A stretch of DNA of 23,535 nt from Campylobacter concisus (lineage in GTDB: Bacteria; Campylobacterota; Campylobacteria; Campylobacterales; Campylobacteraceae): NCBI GenBank assembly GCA_018375265.1, contig JAHADO010000003.1, forward strand, positions 1 to 23,535. Reading direction: 5' to 3'. A program made the position numbers and the translations under genes. Below, one piece after another: positions 13,390 through 20,312 of the stretch. How positions within the stretch are numbered: position 1 is the stretch's first letter; each line of letters begins with the position of its first letter. The notes beneath the pieces were generated by a model that saw only the letters and a program-made list of their open reading frames with translations, had not been told where the DNA came from and did not search any database.

Positions 13390-13476
13390 TATGGTGGAAG
13401 GATTCGAACCTCCATGGGGAGCTACCCTATATACCCGCGAACAGCGAGTCCTTTGCGTTACAGTACACGCCACCAT
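13390..13476 (-). tRNA. Atypical class II tRNA-like gene
   Basis: Perfect acceptor ATGGTGG/CCACCAT and a T-arm GGAGGTTCGAATCCTTC. The stem ACTCG/CGGGT with loop CTGTTCG would give anticodon GUU (Asn), but four extra bases precede it, position 37 is C, and an arm AGGGTAGCTCCC stands where Asn tRNAs have a short variable loop. No CCA is encoded. A normal tRNA-Asn(GUU) lies 340 nt downstream. It may be decayed or have another role. Confidence 0.5.
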
Positions 13477-13585
13477 TGCACATTACTCATTCGGCTTATA
13501 TGCTTGTGCTAGCTAGACACTTTGCATTTCACGTTGCCACCGTCTCCAGTTTTACGACGTGGATAAGTCGGCTTATGTTTTAAGG
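13477..13585 (-). other. Spacer with no recognised gene
   Basis: I see a CACGT/ACGTG pair (about 13530-13562) and a direct repeat TCGGCTTAT (13491 and 13568), which might be traces of a duplicated RNA unit. Nothing else is supported. Confidence 0.35.
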
Positions 13586-13650
13586 TGGATGGGCGTTGAG
13601 TTGAACAACGTTACAAGATATTGAGTCTTGATACCTACCGAGACCCTCCC
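13586..13650 (-). tRNA. Short tRNA-like gene, anticodon CAA-like, reduced D-arm
   Basis: Anticodon stem CAAGA/TCTTG with loop CTCAATA (anticodon CAA) and T-arm CGTTG-TTCAACT-CAACG are perfect. The acceptor GGGAGGG/CCCATCC has one mismatch and one wobble. Only 13 nt lie between acceptor and anticodon stem, too few for a normal D-arm, and the variable loop is 3 nt although bacterial Leu tRNAs are class II. No full CCA is encoded. Probably decayed or unusual. Confidence 0.45.
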
Positions 13651-13654
13651 GTTC

Positions 13655-13730
13655 TGGTGGAGATAGAGAGATTCGAACTCTCGACATCTGCCTTGCAAGG
13701 GCAGCGCTCTCCCAACTGAGCTATATCCCC
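13655..13730 (-). tRNA. tRNA-Ala(UGC)
   Basis: Acceptor GGGGATA/TATCTCC, D-arm AGCTCAGTTGGGAGAGC, anticodon stem CTGCC/GGCAG with loop CTTGCAA, T-arm GAGAGTTCGAATCTCTC, encoded CCA. First tRNA of the operon. Confidence 0.96.
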
Positions 13731-13736
13731 GTTTTT

Positions 13737-13843
13737 GAACAGGCAGACCGCTTTAGCGATTACATCTGCCTGTTCGTGAGCTGTGCCGATTCCGGCTCGA
13801 CACAAGCCACACTTACTCGTGGATGCTCAACCACGGAAGCTCC
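13737..13843 (-). ncRNA. Structured 5' leader RNA of the tRNA/Ro-like operon
   Basis: The predicted transcript starts at G13843/G13842. Its first ~65 nt fold as a multi-branch unit closed by GAGCT/AGCTC (13778-13782 with 13838-13842), containing CGTGG/CCACG and GCCG/CGGC hairpins. It is followed by a perfect 11-bp hairpin GAACAGGCAGA/TCTGCCTGTTC (13737-13775) with no U-run, so this hairpin is not a terminator. It may be a stable released RNA or a processing guard. Confidence 0.55.
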
Positions 13844-13848
13844 AATAT

Positions 13849-13877
13849 ACTATAACATAGGTGTTTTACTATGTCAA
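13849..13877 (-). promoter_or_regulatory. Promoter of the tRNA/Ro-like operon
   Basis: Minus strand TTGACA (13872-13877), 17 bp, TATAGT (13849-13854). The -10 is overlapped by CTATGTTATAGTAT (13847-13860), a 14-mer also found at the promoter 16359-16387. Confidence 0.88.
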
Positions 13878-13886
13878 TAGAAAATT

Positions 13887-13923
13887 AAAAAAAAGTAAAT
13901 ATTTTCCTAAAGATAGTATTTAC
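13887..13923 (-). terminator. Terminator of the SNF2-helicase operon
   Basis: Minus strand stem GTAAATA / TATTTAC (13895-13923) followed by eight T. It lies between the last gene of that operon and the promoter of the RNA operon, so the two units are transcribed separately. Confidence 0.88.
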
Positions 13924-13964
13924 GTTATAGTCATGTTTTCACTCGGCGATAGAATATCGCGTTT

Positions 13965-14147
13965 CTACTCATGGTCCAAAAGGCAATTCGTAGTGCAGAT
14001 AGAGATGAGTTGCGTGAATATGAGCAATGTCAGAGCATGTACTGTTGATATTGACATTGGGTACGCAAATGCATAAAGAATTGCTAGGGTTATTACAAGA
14101 AAATTAAAGAGAGTAATTTCAATCGCAAGTTTTTTCCATTTATTCAT
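13965..14147 (-). CDS. Small membrane protein, two predicted helices
   Basis: 60 aa from ATG 14147 (MNKWKKLAIEIT...). Residues ~8-28 and ~36-55 are strongly hydrophobic, joined by a short loop (YPMSISTV). The start overlaps the stop of the upstream acidic protein gene by 8 nt, as in translational coupling; its own ribosome site is weak. No family recognised. Last gene before the operon terminator. A small inner-membrane accessory protein is possible; the gene call rests on coupling and hydrophobicity. Confidence 0.5.
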   Translation of the reverse strand: MNKWKKLAIEITLFNFLVITLAILYAFAYPMSISTVHALTLLIFTQLISICTTNCLLDHE

Positions 14148-14469
14148 AGTCTCTGTCACCAAAGTATTCGTCTAATAGATTTTTCCATTGGTCGTTCTCA
14201 CTAATGTCAGGGTCTTTGAACGCTAAGAAATGTTCTGCTAAGACAGTATAGTCATCGTCATCGATGTCCTCATTGTCATAGCCATATTTGTAACATTGGA
14301 TAGCTGCCTCTTCGCGCGCATCCTCAATCTCAGTTTTTTCTTTGATTTGTCTGATGAGGTCCTTTGGAGCAATATCCATGTTTTCTGAGAACATGTCCAT
14401 GAAATCAGCATAGGATATGCCTAAATTTTTAGTGAGATAGTCGTTCCATTCTTCTATAGACTTATACAT
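14140..14469 (-). CDS. Acidic hypothetical protein
   Basis: 109 aa, very acidic (NEDIDDDDY, EYFGDRDYE), helical N-terminal half, no cysteine pair or catalytic motif seen. The start ATG 14469 follows AAAAGGAG at ideal spacing, 15 nt after the helicase gene. I do not recognise the family. Small acidic phage proteins often mimic DNA or bind and inhibit host proteins, but nothing here proves that. Confidence 0.8.
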   Translation of the reverse strand: MYKSIEEWNDYLTKNLGISYADFMDMFSENMDIAPKDLIRQIKEKTEIEDAREEAAIQCYKYGYDNEDIDDDDYTVLAEHFLAFKDPDISENDQWKNLLDEYFGDRDYE

Positions 14470-14484
14470 TGGTTTCTCCTTTTG

Positions 14485-15876
14485 TTATGTGTTAAGTTCT
14501 AGTTTAACAGCGTTAAGGAGTTCCTGTTCTGATAAGTCCTTACGCTGAAGGGCGGACAAGATTCTAGCATCAATGGTGTTTTTTGTCAAGAGGTGGTGAA
14601 TGACTGTTGGTTCAGTTTGACCTTGTCGGTACACGCGAGCATTAGTCTGAAGGTATCCTTCGAGTGACCAAGGTACTGTGTACCAGATTAAGGTTGAACC
14701 GCCATCTTGAAGATTTAAGCCATGACCTGCTGACTGAGGCTGTAGCAACATGACAGGAATTTCTTTTCTATTCCATGCATGGACCATGTCGGGTTCACCA
14801 TTGAAGGCATAAACTTTGTGCTTGTATTTGGTTAAGTAGCTGAGAATCATTTCCTTGTCTGATTTGAAGTGATATGCTACAAGTGTTGGTGTGTCAATAT
14901 TAGAGAGCATATCTTCAAGCATTTCAAGTTTTGATTCATGAATTACTTTATAATTATGATTGTCGTCTGTGTAGAGGGCACCTGATGCCATCTGTGAAAG
15001 CTTGGCAGAAAGTACTGCTGCGTTTGCAGCAATAATGTCTTGGCCATCAAGGGTTAAGACAAGTTCTTTTTTCATCTCGTCGTAGAGCTTTTGTTCATCT
15101 GGCTCCATTGTAACATTTACGTTATTCATGGTAAGAGGTGGCAGATTTAAGCTCGTGTTTTCGACCGAGATAACGCAGTCTTTGATACGCTTATAGATTT
15201 CTTCTTTAGCCCCTGGAAGTGCTTGCCAACCAATAGGGGTATAGCCATTGATATACGCTGTTGGTTTGAAGAAGGCATTTCTATATTGCGTGATAGATGA
15301 ACCAAGACGTTGTCCCTTATCTATGAGATAAATTTGTGCCCATAGGTCCATAAGACCATTAGGTGATGGTGTGCCTGTGAGTTCGACGAATTTAGAAATG
15401 AATGGTCGTACTTTCTTTAACGCCTTGAACCTTTTTGATGAGTGTGTCTTGAAGGACTGGCATTCATCGATGACAACAAAAGGAAAAATCCATGGTTTGA
15501 TGTTCTCTACTAAATCGGCTACAAGCTCATTGTTGATGAAGTAAATGTAGAAGTCATTGTTCTTTGTGGCTTCGACAGCTTCAGCATAAGCTTTAAGACG
15601 GTCTTTCTTTAAATATTGTCTTCCTTTGTCATTGACAATGAATGATTTAGTTTTAAATGGGAATCCCCATTTTTCAATCTCATCAAGCCATGTTGAGCGT
15701 GCAATAGTTTTAGGAGCTATTACAAGTACATTACATGAAGGATTCATTTCATACAGCGTTTGCAGAGTAATAGCGGTCTTTCCGCAGCCCATTCCTAAAA
15801 AGAGGCCTGCAGCAGGTCTGGATTTAACAAACTCCTTTGCTTGTTCTTGATATGGGTGCAGTGTAATTTTAGGCAT
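14485..15876 (-). CDS. SNF2-like superfamily 2 helicase/translocase
   Basis: 463 aa. N-terminal LHPYQEQA (Q-motif-like), Walker A GMGCGKT (28-34), motif II DECQ (137-140) in place of DEAH, motif III LTGTP (166-170). In the second lobe are QSAGHGLNLQDGG (motif V) and QTNARVYRQGQ (motif VI), the signature of the SNF2 group. Such compact phage versions travel on double-stranded DNA using ATP and probably act in replication, recombination or removal of bound proteins. Start: ATG 15876, 9 nt after the preceding stop, behind a modest AGGTCAC site. Second gene of an operon led by the 145-aa protein. Confidence 0.9.
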   Translation of the reverse strand: MPKITLHPYQEQAKEFVKSRPAAGLFLGMGCGKTAITLQTLYEMNPSCNVLVIAPKTIARSTWLDEIEKWGFPFKTKSFIVNDKGRQYLKKDRLKAYAEAVEATKNNDFYIYFINNELVADLVENIKPWIFPFVVIDECQSFKTHSSKRFKALKKVRPFISKFVELTGTPSPNGLMDLWAQIYLIDKGQRLGSSITQYRNAFFKPTAYINGYTPIGWQALPGAKEEIYKRIKDCVISVENTSLNLPPLTMNNVNVTMEPDEQKLYDEMKKELVLTLDGQDIIAANAAVLSAKLSQMASGALYTDDNHNYKVIHESKLEMLEDMLSNIDTPTLVAYHFKSDKEMILSYLTKYKHKVYAFNGEPDMVHAWNRKEIPVMLLQPQSAGHGLNLQDGGSTLIWYTVPWSLEGYLQTNARVYRQGQTEPTVIHHLLTKNTIDARILSALQRKDLSEQELLNAVKLELNT

Positions 15877-15885
15877 AGATGTGAC

Positions 15886-16323
15886 CTAGCAATCAAAGGT
15901 TTTAGAATAGTGAACTGCATCAGATATATCAGATGTCATTTGCTTTAGAAGTGCACTGTATGAGCCGACGTGTGAGTCGGTCTGATGTACAGAGTAAAAT
16001 CCTGATAGCTTATTAGCATAAGAGTTGGCATGAGCAACAAGTTTGCTGAGCTTGTCAGAAAGTGTTGCAATCTTAGTATTGACTTTTGACTCACGCTCAC
16101 GAGAATCTACGCTGAAAGTTAGGTCATCGAGCTTCTCAATGTTGTTCGTAATCTCAGCAAAGAGTGCGTCAGTAGATTTTGGAAGTTTTGTTGCAGGATA
16201 TTTCTGAGATAGAGCGCGTCCATCCAGATAGAGAAGAGATGACAGTTTCGCAGCTGATGTGCGTACTGTTGCAATGTCACTTCGAATAGCGATTGCTTTC
16301 TCATTTGAAATCTTTTTATCCAT
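15886..16323 (-). CDS. Hypothetical helical protein
   Basis: 145 aa, Ser/Ala/Lys-rich, with heptad-like stretches (NTKIATLSDKLSKLVAHANS, NIEKLDDLTF), so mostly coiled-coil. One Cys, at the C-terminus. First gene behind a TTGACA promoter with a palindromic operator, ribosome site GAAAGGAT. No family recognised. Its place before the SNF2-like helicase suggests a DNA-metabolism helper or regulator. Confidence 0.75.
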   Translation of the reverse strand: MDKKISNEKAIAIRSDIATVRTSAAKLSSLLYLDGRALSQKYPATKLPKSTDALFAEITNNIEKLDDLTFSVDSRERESKVNTKIATLSDKLSKLVAHANSYANKLSGFYSVHQTDSHVGSYSALLKQMTSDISDAVHYSKTFDC

Positions 16324-16353
16324 GATAACATCCTTTCCATGGTTAGTTGTTAT

Positions 16354-16387
16354 ATACTATGTTATAGTATTTGTTTTGATTTGTCAA
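16354..16387 (-). promoter_or_regulatory. Promoter and palindromic operator of the SNF2-helicase operon
   Basis: Minus strand TTGACA (16382-16387), 17 bp, TAACAT (16359-16364). The perfect inverted repeat ATACTAT-GTT-ATAGTAT (16354-16370) covers the -10 and should bind a repressor dimer. Its 14-bp part CTATGTTATAGTAT recurs at 13847-13860. Confidence 0.75.
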
Positions 16388-16412
16388 GAGTAAATTTTTA
16401 AAAGTTTGAAAA

Positions 16413-16694
16413 TTATTGGAGAATAAAGGCAATAACATCGTTGACCAATTCTTTGGTGTCGGCTACAAAGACTGTTGCTCCGTGCTCACGCATTCTTTTA
16501 TGGATAGCAAACTGAAGCTTGCGTGGTTTTTCGCCTGGTCGTTTTAGTTCAAGAAAAATAGTTTTGCCATTACCAATTAGTATGCGGTCTGGAACTCCTC
16601 TAGTTGATGGAGCAGTAAATTTGTAGCAAAGGATATCATATTTTTTAGCTTGTTTATATAGGTATGTTTCAACATCATTTTCTATTTGTTTCAT
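16413..16694 (-). CDS. VRR-NUC domain nuclease
   Basis: 93 aa, the length of a stand-alone VRR-NUC. Catalytic pattern of the restriction-enzyme-like fold: Glu5 region, GVPD (33-36), FLELKRP (48-54; ExK), then KLQ and a helical end. Stand-alone virus-type VRR-NUC proteins cut branched DNA such as Holliday junctions; here it would resolve replication or recombination intermediates. It follows the polymerase gene across a terminator-like hairpin. Its ribosome site is weak (AAAGAAAG). Confidence 0.9.
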   Translation of the reverse strand: MKQIENDVETYLYKQAKKYDILCYKFTAPSTRGVPDRILIGNGKTIFLELKRPGEKPRKLQFAIHKRMREHGATVFVADTKELVNDVIAFILQ

Positions 16695-16718
16695 AACGGC
16701 GTCTTTCTTTAAAATATT

Positions 16719-16745
16719 ATAGGGTGGGTGTTTGTCCCACCCTAT
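16719..16745 (-). terminator. Terminator-like hairpin after the DNA polymerase gene
   Basis: Perfect 10-bp arms ATAGGGTGGG / CCCACCCTAT with a 7-nt loop; minus-strand tail AATATTTT. No promoter is visible before the VRR-NUC gene, so read-through probably supplies it. Confidence 0.82.
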
Positions 16746-16751
16746 ATGTGT

Positions 16752-19715
16752 TTAATAGACGTTAGCTACTTCATTTTTCCAGTTTTTATCGAAGGCATCT
16801 TTGAGAAGCTTTAGATAATTGTCATAGTCAAGGTTTTTAATGACAGAGTTAAGCTCATGTTCGTCCATGTCGTTAATCGAATGGTTCTCAATAAGACATG
16901 GCCATGTTTCTTCAATGCCTTTGACTTTAACTGTTTGTGCTTCACGACCTCTTGGCATATTTTGCACACCATTGGCTTGCAAGATATATAATGCCTGAGG
17001 TTCATTTTGAACAGCTGCTTCGTTATTACGATTTCGCTTTTGAGCGGTGTTCGTTGTGATAGCTTTTGCTGTTGCCATGTGAACATTTACAGCTCCTGGC
17101 GTTTCATCTTTGACCAAGAATACCCTGTTATAATGCTGAACTTGGTGAATTCTCTCTGGGTCATCGATGTTGGATGTGTAAATGTAGCGATAGGTACCAT
17201 CAGATGAAGCAACGATGTTTTGGAACATACGGAGCATATGAGGTTTCTTAAAGTGATTTTTTGCACTTAGAAGAATACTCATGCCGACTTTTTCATTAAG
17301 AGAGTCTGTGATAGAAAGGTTGTCTTCTTGTTTAGCAATCTTAATGAGGTATTCGGATAGTGCCCAGTCGATAATAGCCGGATGGTCAAGTGATTTGGTG
17401 GGGTCGGTATCGGCACGACACGCAAGTGATGAGCCTGATGCGGATAGAATCTTGGAGAAATCTTCTTTGAGTTCCATACGGTTGTTGGAATCTTTAGAAA
17501 TGAGATACATTGGTTCAGGTTTGATGGCGACGCCAATTTCTTCTGCTTCTTGTTTGAGAATCTTGTTATTAAGTTCTTTTTCAAGAACAGAGTAGAGACC
17601 ATCAGTATTAGTCGAGGTAATCTTAGCTCCATAGTATGTCTGAGCTTGAGCAATACGCCATGTGAAGAGCTGTCCAATAATACGCATAGAAATAATTGTG
17701 TTATTCATGCGAATGTTGGACTCAAAGTTAGTGTCTCCTGCACCAGATGCAGAGTTTAAGAAGAGTTTATCTCCTGCTCGCATAATGGCATAGAAGGCAC
17801 GTTCTTCTTTGGTATATTTGCTCTCATCATTCATCATTTCGCCATACAACTCTTTATCATTATAGAAGTCTTCATAGCGGTCATAGCCCAGATTTTCGTT
17901 CCAGAACGCGTTAAGCATACGTAGAAGTCCTGGGTAATAACTGGTGAAGTCTTCGTGAGTTGCTTTGTCAAGAGACGTGTAGACATACTTCGGATTGATT
18001 TTTGTTGAGTCTGTGTCACCTGTTTTGAAAAGTAGTGGTTTCGACTTTGAAAAATCTTTATAGAAAAGCTCAGCTCTTTCTGATGGTTTGACTGACTCCA
18101 TTGCTTTGATTGTTGCTTTGCTGGTTAAGAAGTCCTTATATGGACGTTCTGTTCCATCGGGCATGATAATCTTTTTTGCGCGTCTAAGTTCTAGTGGGTC
18201 TGGGTATACACCTTTGACATAAGCCATATCAAGCATGGTTTGGTTCCATGCGTCCATGTCCATGTCAAATAGTGTTTTGTTGTATTCAGCTCCATGGATG
18301 CCGCCTGTTGAGAATGTTGCAAAGCATGTTGAAGGAGAGCCATCACGCTTATAATATATGATATTGCTATCGCATTTAGCAATTTCGTTAAGTGTGTGTG
18401 GGATAAGCTCTTCAGGTAACACACCTTCATCGTTAGCATAGTCTTTGAAATAGTTACCAGAAGCGTTGAAGTTTTTGCCTTCAATAGATTTATAGTAATC
18501 ATAGATGACCATGAACTTTGCGCGCAGCGATGGCTGTGGGAACAATTTGAAGAAGAAGTTTTTGGTCTCTTCGAGAACATTGATTTGCTTAGCGTTGATA
18601 CCTTTTGCTTGCAATTCTTCGACTTTGCGCAGTGATGGATACATGAACGATACTTTTTCAATATCATGGAGATATCCATAAGGACAAAGTGCTCTGGTTA
18701 CAAACTGTGCTGATGATGAATCAATGCGCATCCTTTGTCTATCGACAGTCTGCGGCGAAATATCTGGCTCATAAGCATCTTGCTTTTTGGTATAGATAAG
18801 CTCTGGATACTTTTTCAGTAACTCTTTTTTAAGAGTAAACTGACCAGTATAGAGCTTATGATGGAAAAGTTGTGCAAGGTTGACGACATCTGATGTGTTG
18901 TACGCAATTAAGTCATATAGCTCATCAGGAGAATATAGTTTTGACGTGTTAGGCTTTAGTTTTTCAGATTCAAGAATCTGAAAGCCGAGCATACCAAGAA
19001 GTCGTTTAAGTCCAACTTTGGTCTGCTTTTCATTAAGTCTAGCTACATCAATATGTCTGCCTGAGAGAAGCATATTGCGTCTAATAAGCCATCGGTTATC
19101 TTGATAATTTTCCTTTGTCCAAAGCTGTGCATTGTTGAACTTGTTGCGTCCTTTTGGGTCAACTGTTAGACGACTTGGCATGTTCTTTTTAAAGTCGGTT
19201 AAGAATAAGTCGTCGTTGAAGATGCGCATATCATTTGCGGTGATTGGCTTTAGCGTAATAATAGGGTTGCCTTGGGCGTCTTTACTATGTTGAATGGTAG
19301 AGTCAAAGAACTGAGCCAACATAGTCGTATCATAATTGTATGAATTATAGCCCATAAGATATGGATGAATGTCGTCATCATAATTTGGGTCAGTGTCACA
19401 CACAAGACGCATTTGAGCAGGGTAGTCTGACGCAAACGCTGGGTTGTTGATAACTTCTGAGTTCCATACACCGAAAGTTGTAGCCATATAGGACACAGCA
19501 GTTGGTGTTGATAGGTCATAGAACTTGATGGAACCATTAAAGTTTCTATTTGCATCGTAAATTACCTTTGAGCATTTTTGCTCAAAGTCTGGCTCTGATG
19601 TAAGTTGTGGTGTATCGGACAGATAAAAGACGTCTAGGATGTTTTCTTTTTCTTTGAAATTACAAAGTGTGAAAACATTTTGCAGGGATTCAATATCATA
19701 AAAATTGTAGTTCAT
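16752..19715 (-). CDS. Family B DNA polymerase with 3'-5' exonuclease domain
   Basis: 987 aa. Exonuclease motifs: FYDIES (5-10), YNSYNYD (123-129), YNTSDVVNL (272-280, the YxxxD element). Polymerase motifs: A, DFTSYYPGLL (589-598; Asp589 binds metal); B, KLFLNSASGAG (650-660), the Kx3NSxYG helix with Ala replacing Tyr; C, STNTDGLYS (701-709), where the usual DTD reads NTD. The second Asp (705), a metal ligand in this family, is kept. The protein would copy the genome with proofreading. The exonuclease motif starts at residue 5, so there is no N-terminal extension. Start: ATG 19715 behind AAGGA. Third gene of the SF3 helicase-HAD-polymerase operon. Confidence 0.92.
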   Translation of the reverse strand: MNYNFYDIESLQNVFTLCNFKEKENILDVFYLSDTPQLTSEPDFEQKCSKVIYDANRNFNGSIKFYDLSTPTAVSYMATTFGVWNSEVINNPAFASDYPAQMRLVCDTDPNYDDDIHPYLMGYNSYNYDTTMLAQFFDSTIQHSKDAQGNPIITLKPITANDMRIFNDDLFLTDFKKNMPSRLTVDPKGRNKFNNAQLWTKENYQDNRWLIRRNMLLSGRHIDVARLNEKQTKVGLKRLLGMLGFQILESEKLKPNTSKLYSPDELYDLIAYNTSDVVNLAQLFHHKLYTGQFTLKKELLKKYPELIYTKKQDAYEPDISPQTVDRQRMRIDSSSAQFVTRALCPYGYLHDIEKVSFMYPSLRKVEELQAKGINAKQINVLEETKNFFFKLFPQPSLRAKFMVIYDYYKSIEGKNFNASGNYFKDYANDEGVLPEELIPHTLNEIAKCDSNIIYYKRDGSPSTCFATFSTGGIHGAEYNKTLFDMDMDAWNQTMLDMAYVKGVYPDPLELRRAKKIIMPDGTERPYKDFLTSKATIKAMESVKPSERAELFYKDFSKSKPLLFKTGDTDSTKINPKYVYTSLDKATHEDFTSYYPGLLRMLNAFWNENLGYDRYEDFYNDKELYGEMMNDESKYTKEERAFYAIMRAGDKLFLNSASGAGDTNFESNIRMNNTIISMRIIGQLFTWRIAQAQTYYGAKITSTNTDGLYSVLEKELNNKILKQEAEEIGVAIKPEPMYLISKDSNNRMELKEDFSKILSASGSSLACRADTDPTKSLDHPAIIDWALSEYLIKIAKQEDNLSITDSLNEKVGMSILLSAKNHFKKPHMLRMFQNIVASSDGTYRYIYTSNIDDPERIHQVQHYNRVFLVKDETPGAVNVHMATAKAITTNTAQKRNRNNEAAVQNEPQALYILQANGVQNMPRGREAQTVKVKGIEETWPCLIENHSINDMDEHELNSVIKNLDYDNYLKLLKDAFDKNWKNEVANVY

Positions 19716-19733
19716 AGCATTGGTCCTTATCTT

Positions 19734-20312
19734 CTACTGTGCGATGGTGTTGATAATGTCAACAACGTTTTGTGCTGATGTCTGCTTGTCAAGCGTGAGA
19801 CCGTTGTATGAATCAAGGGTATTCTCACTGTTGTAGTATTTAAGGCCTTGTCCGTTGAGAGCGTTCCATTCATTTAAGTTCTTTGAGTAATCATCAATGA
19901 GAATATCAATGTTAGATAGACGCGCGCGACCAAGCATGTTTGCGACAAATTCAGCTTTAGACTTTCCTACGGGAATAGTGATGAAATGGTGTTGTGCAAA
20001 TCTTGGAATGTGCTTAGATAGCCAAGCAAGCTTGTCGTTTCGTTGGGCGATAAAGATTGATGAACGCTTATGACAAGAAGACAAGATGTATACATCAAAG
20101 TTATCTTGGTTAAGACATAGATTAAATAGCTCCAGTGCTCTTTGGTCTGCTGGAACGTTTAGATAGTAGTGTTTTGTCGGGTCAATGAACTCAGGCGTTT
20201 CCTCTAGGCTATCAGTGTTATATATTTTTTTGTTATAGACGTTGAGAACGCCATCCATGTCGAAAAAGACATGGATTTTGTCCTCGTATGTGTCGGGAGT
20301 GTATTTACACAT
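19734..20312 (-). CDS. HAD-family phosphatase, 5'(3')-deoxyribonucleotidase-like
   Basis: 192 aa. HAD motif I FFDMDGVLN (16-24; nucleophile and acid Asp), motif II in YILSSCHK (~84-91), motif III Lys in GKSKAE, motif IV ILIDDYSKN (~137-146). The order and spacing resemble bacterial and phage 5'(3')-deoxyribonucleotidases, which remove phosphate from dNMPs and so adjust pools; the NMP kinase at 3811-4611 would act in the opposite direction. A polynucleotide phosphatase is another option. The start ATG overlaps the stop of the SF3 helicase by 8 nt, so the two are translationally coupled. Confidence 0.82.
   Translation of the reverse strand: MCKYTPDTYEDKIHVFFDMDGVLNVYNKKIYNTDSLEETPEFIDPTKHYYLNVPADQRALELFNLCLNQDNFDVYILSSCHKRSSIFIAQRNDKLAWLSKHIPRFAQHHFITIPVGKSKAEFVANMLGRARLSNIDILIDDYSKNLNEWNALNGQGLKYYNSENTLDSYNGLTLDKQTSAQNVVDIINTIAQ

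Noticed and set aside
13550..13570. DnaA box (TTATCCACG) as an origin signal
   Set aside because: A single imperfect site inside a tRNA-type operon; other DnaA boxes are not clustered there.
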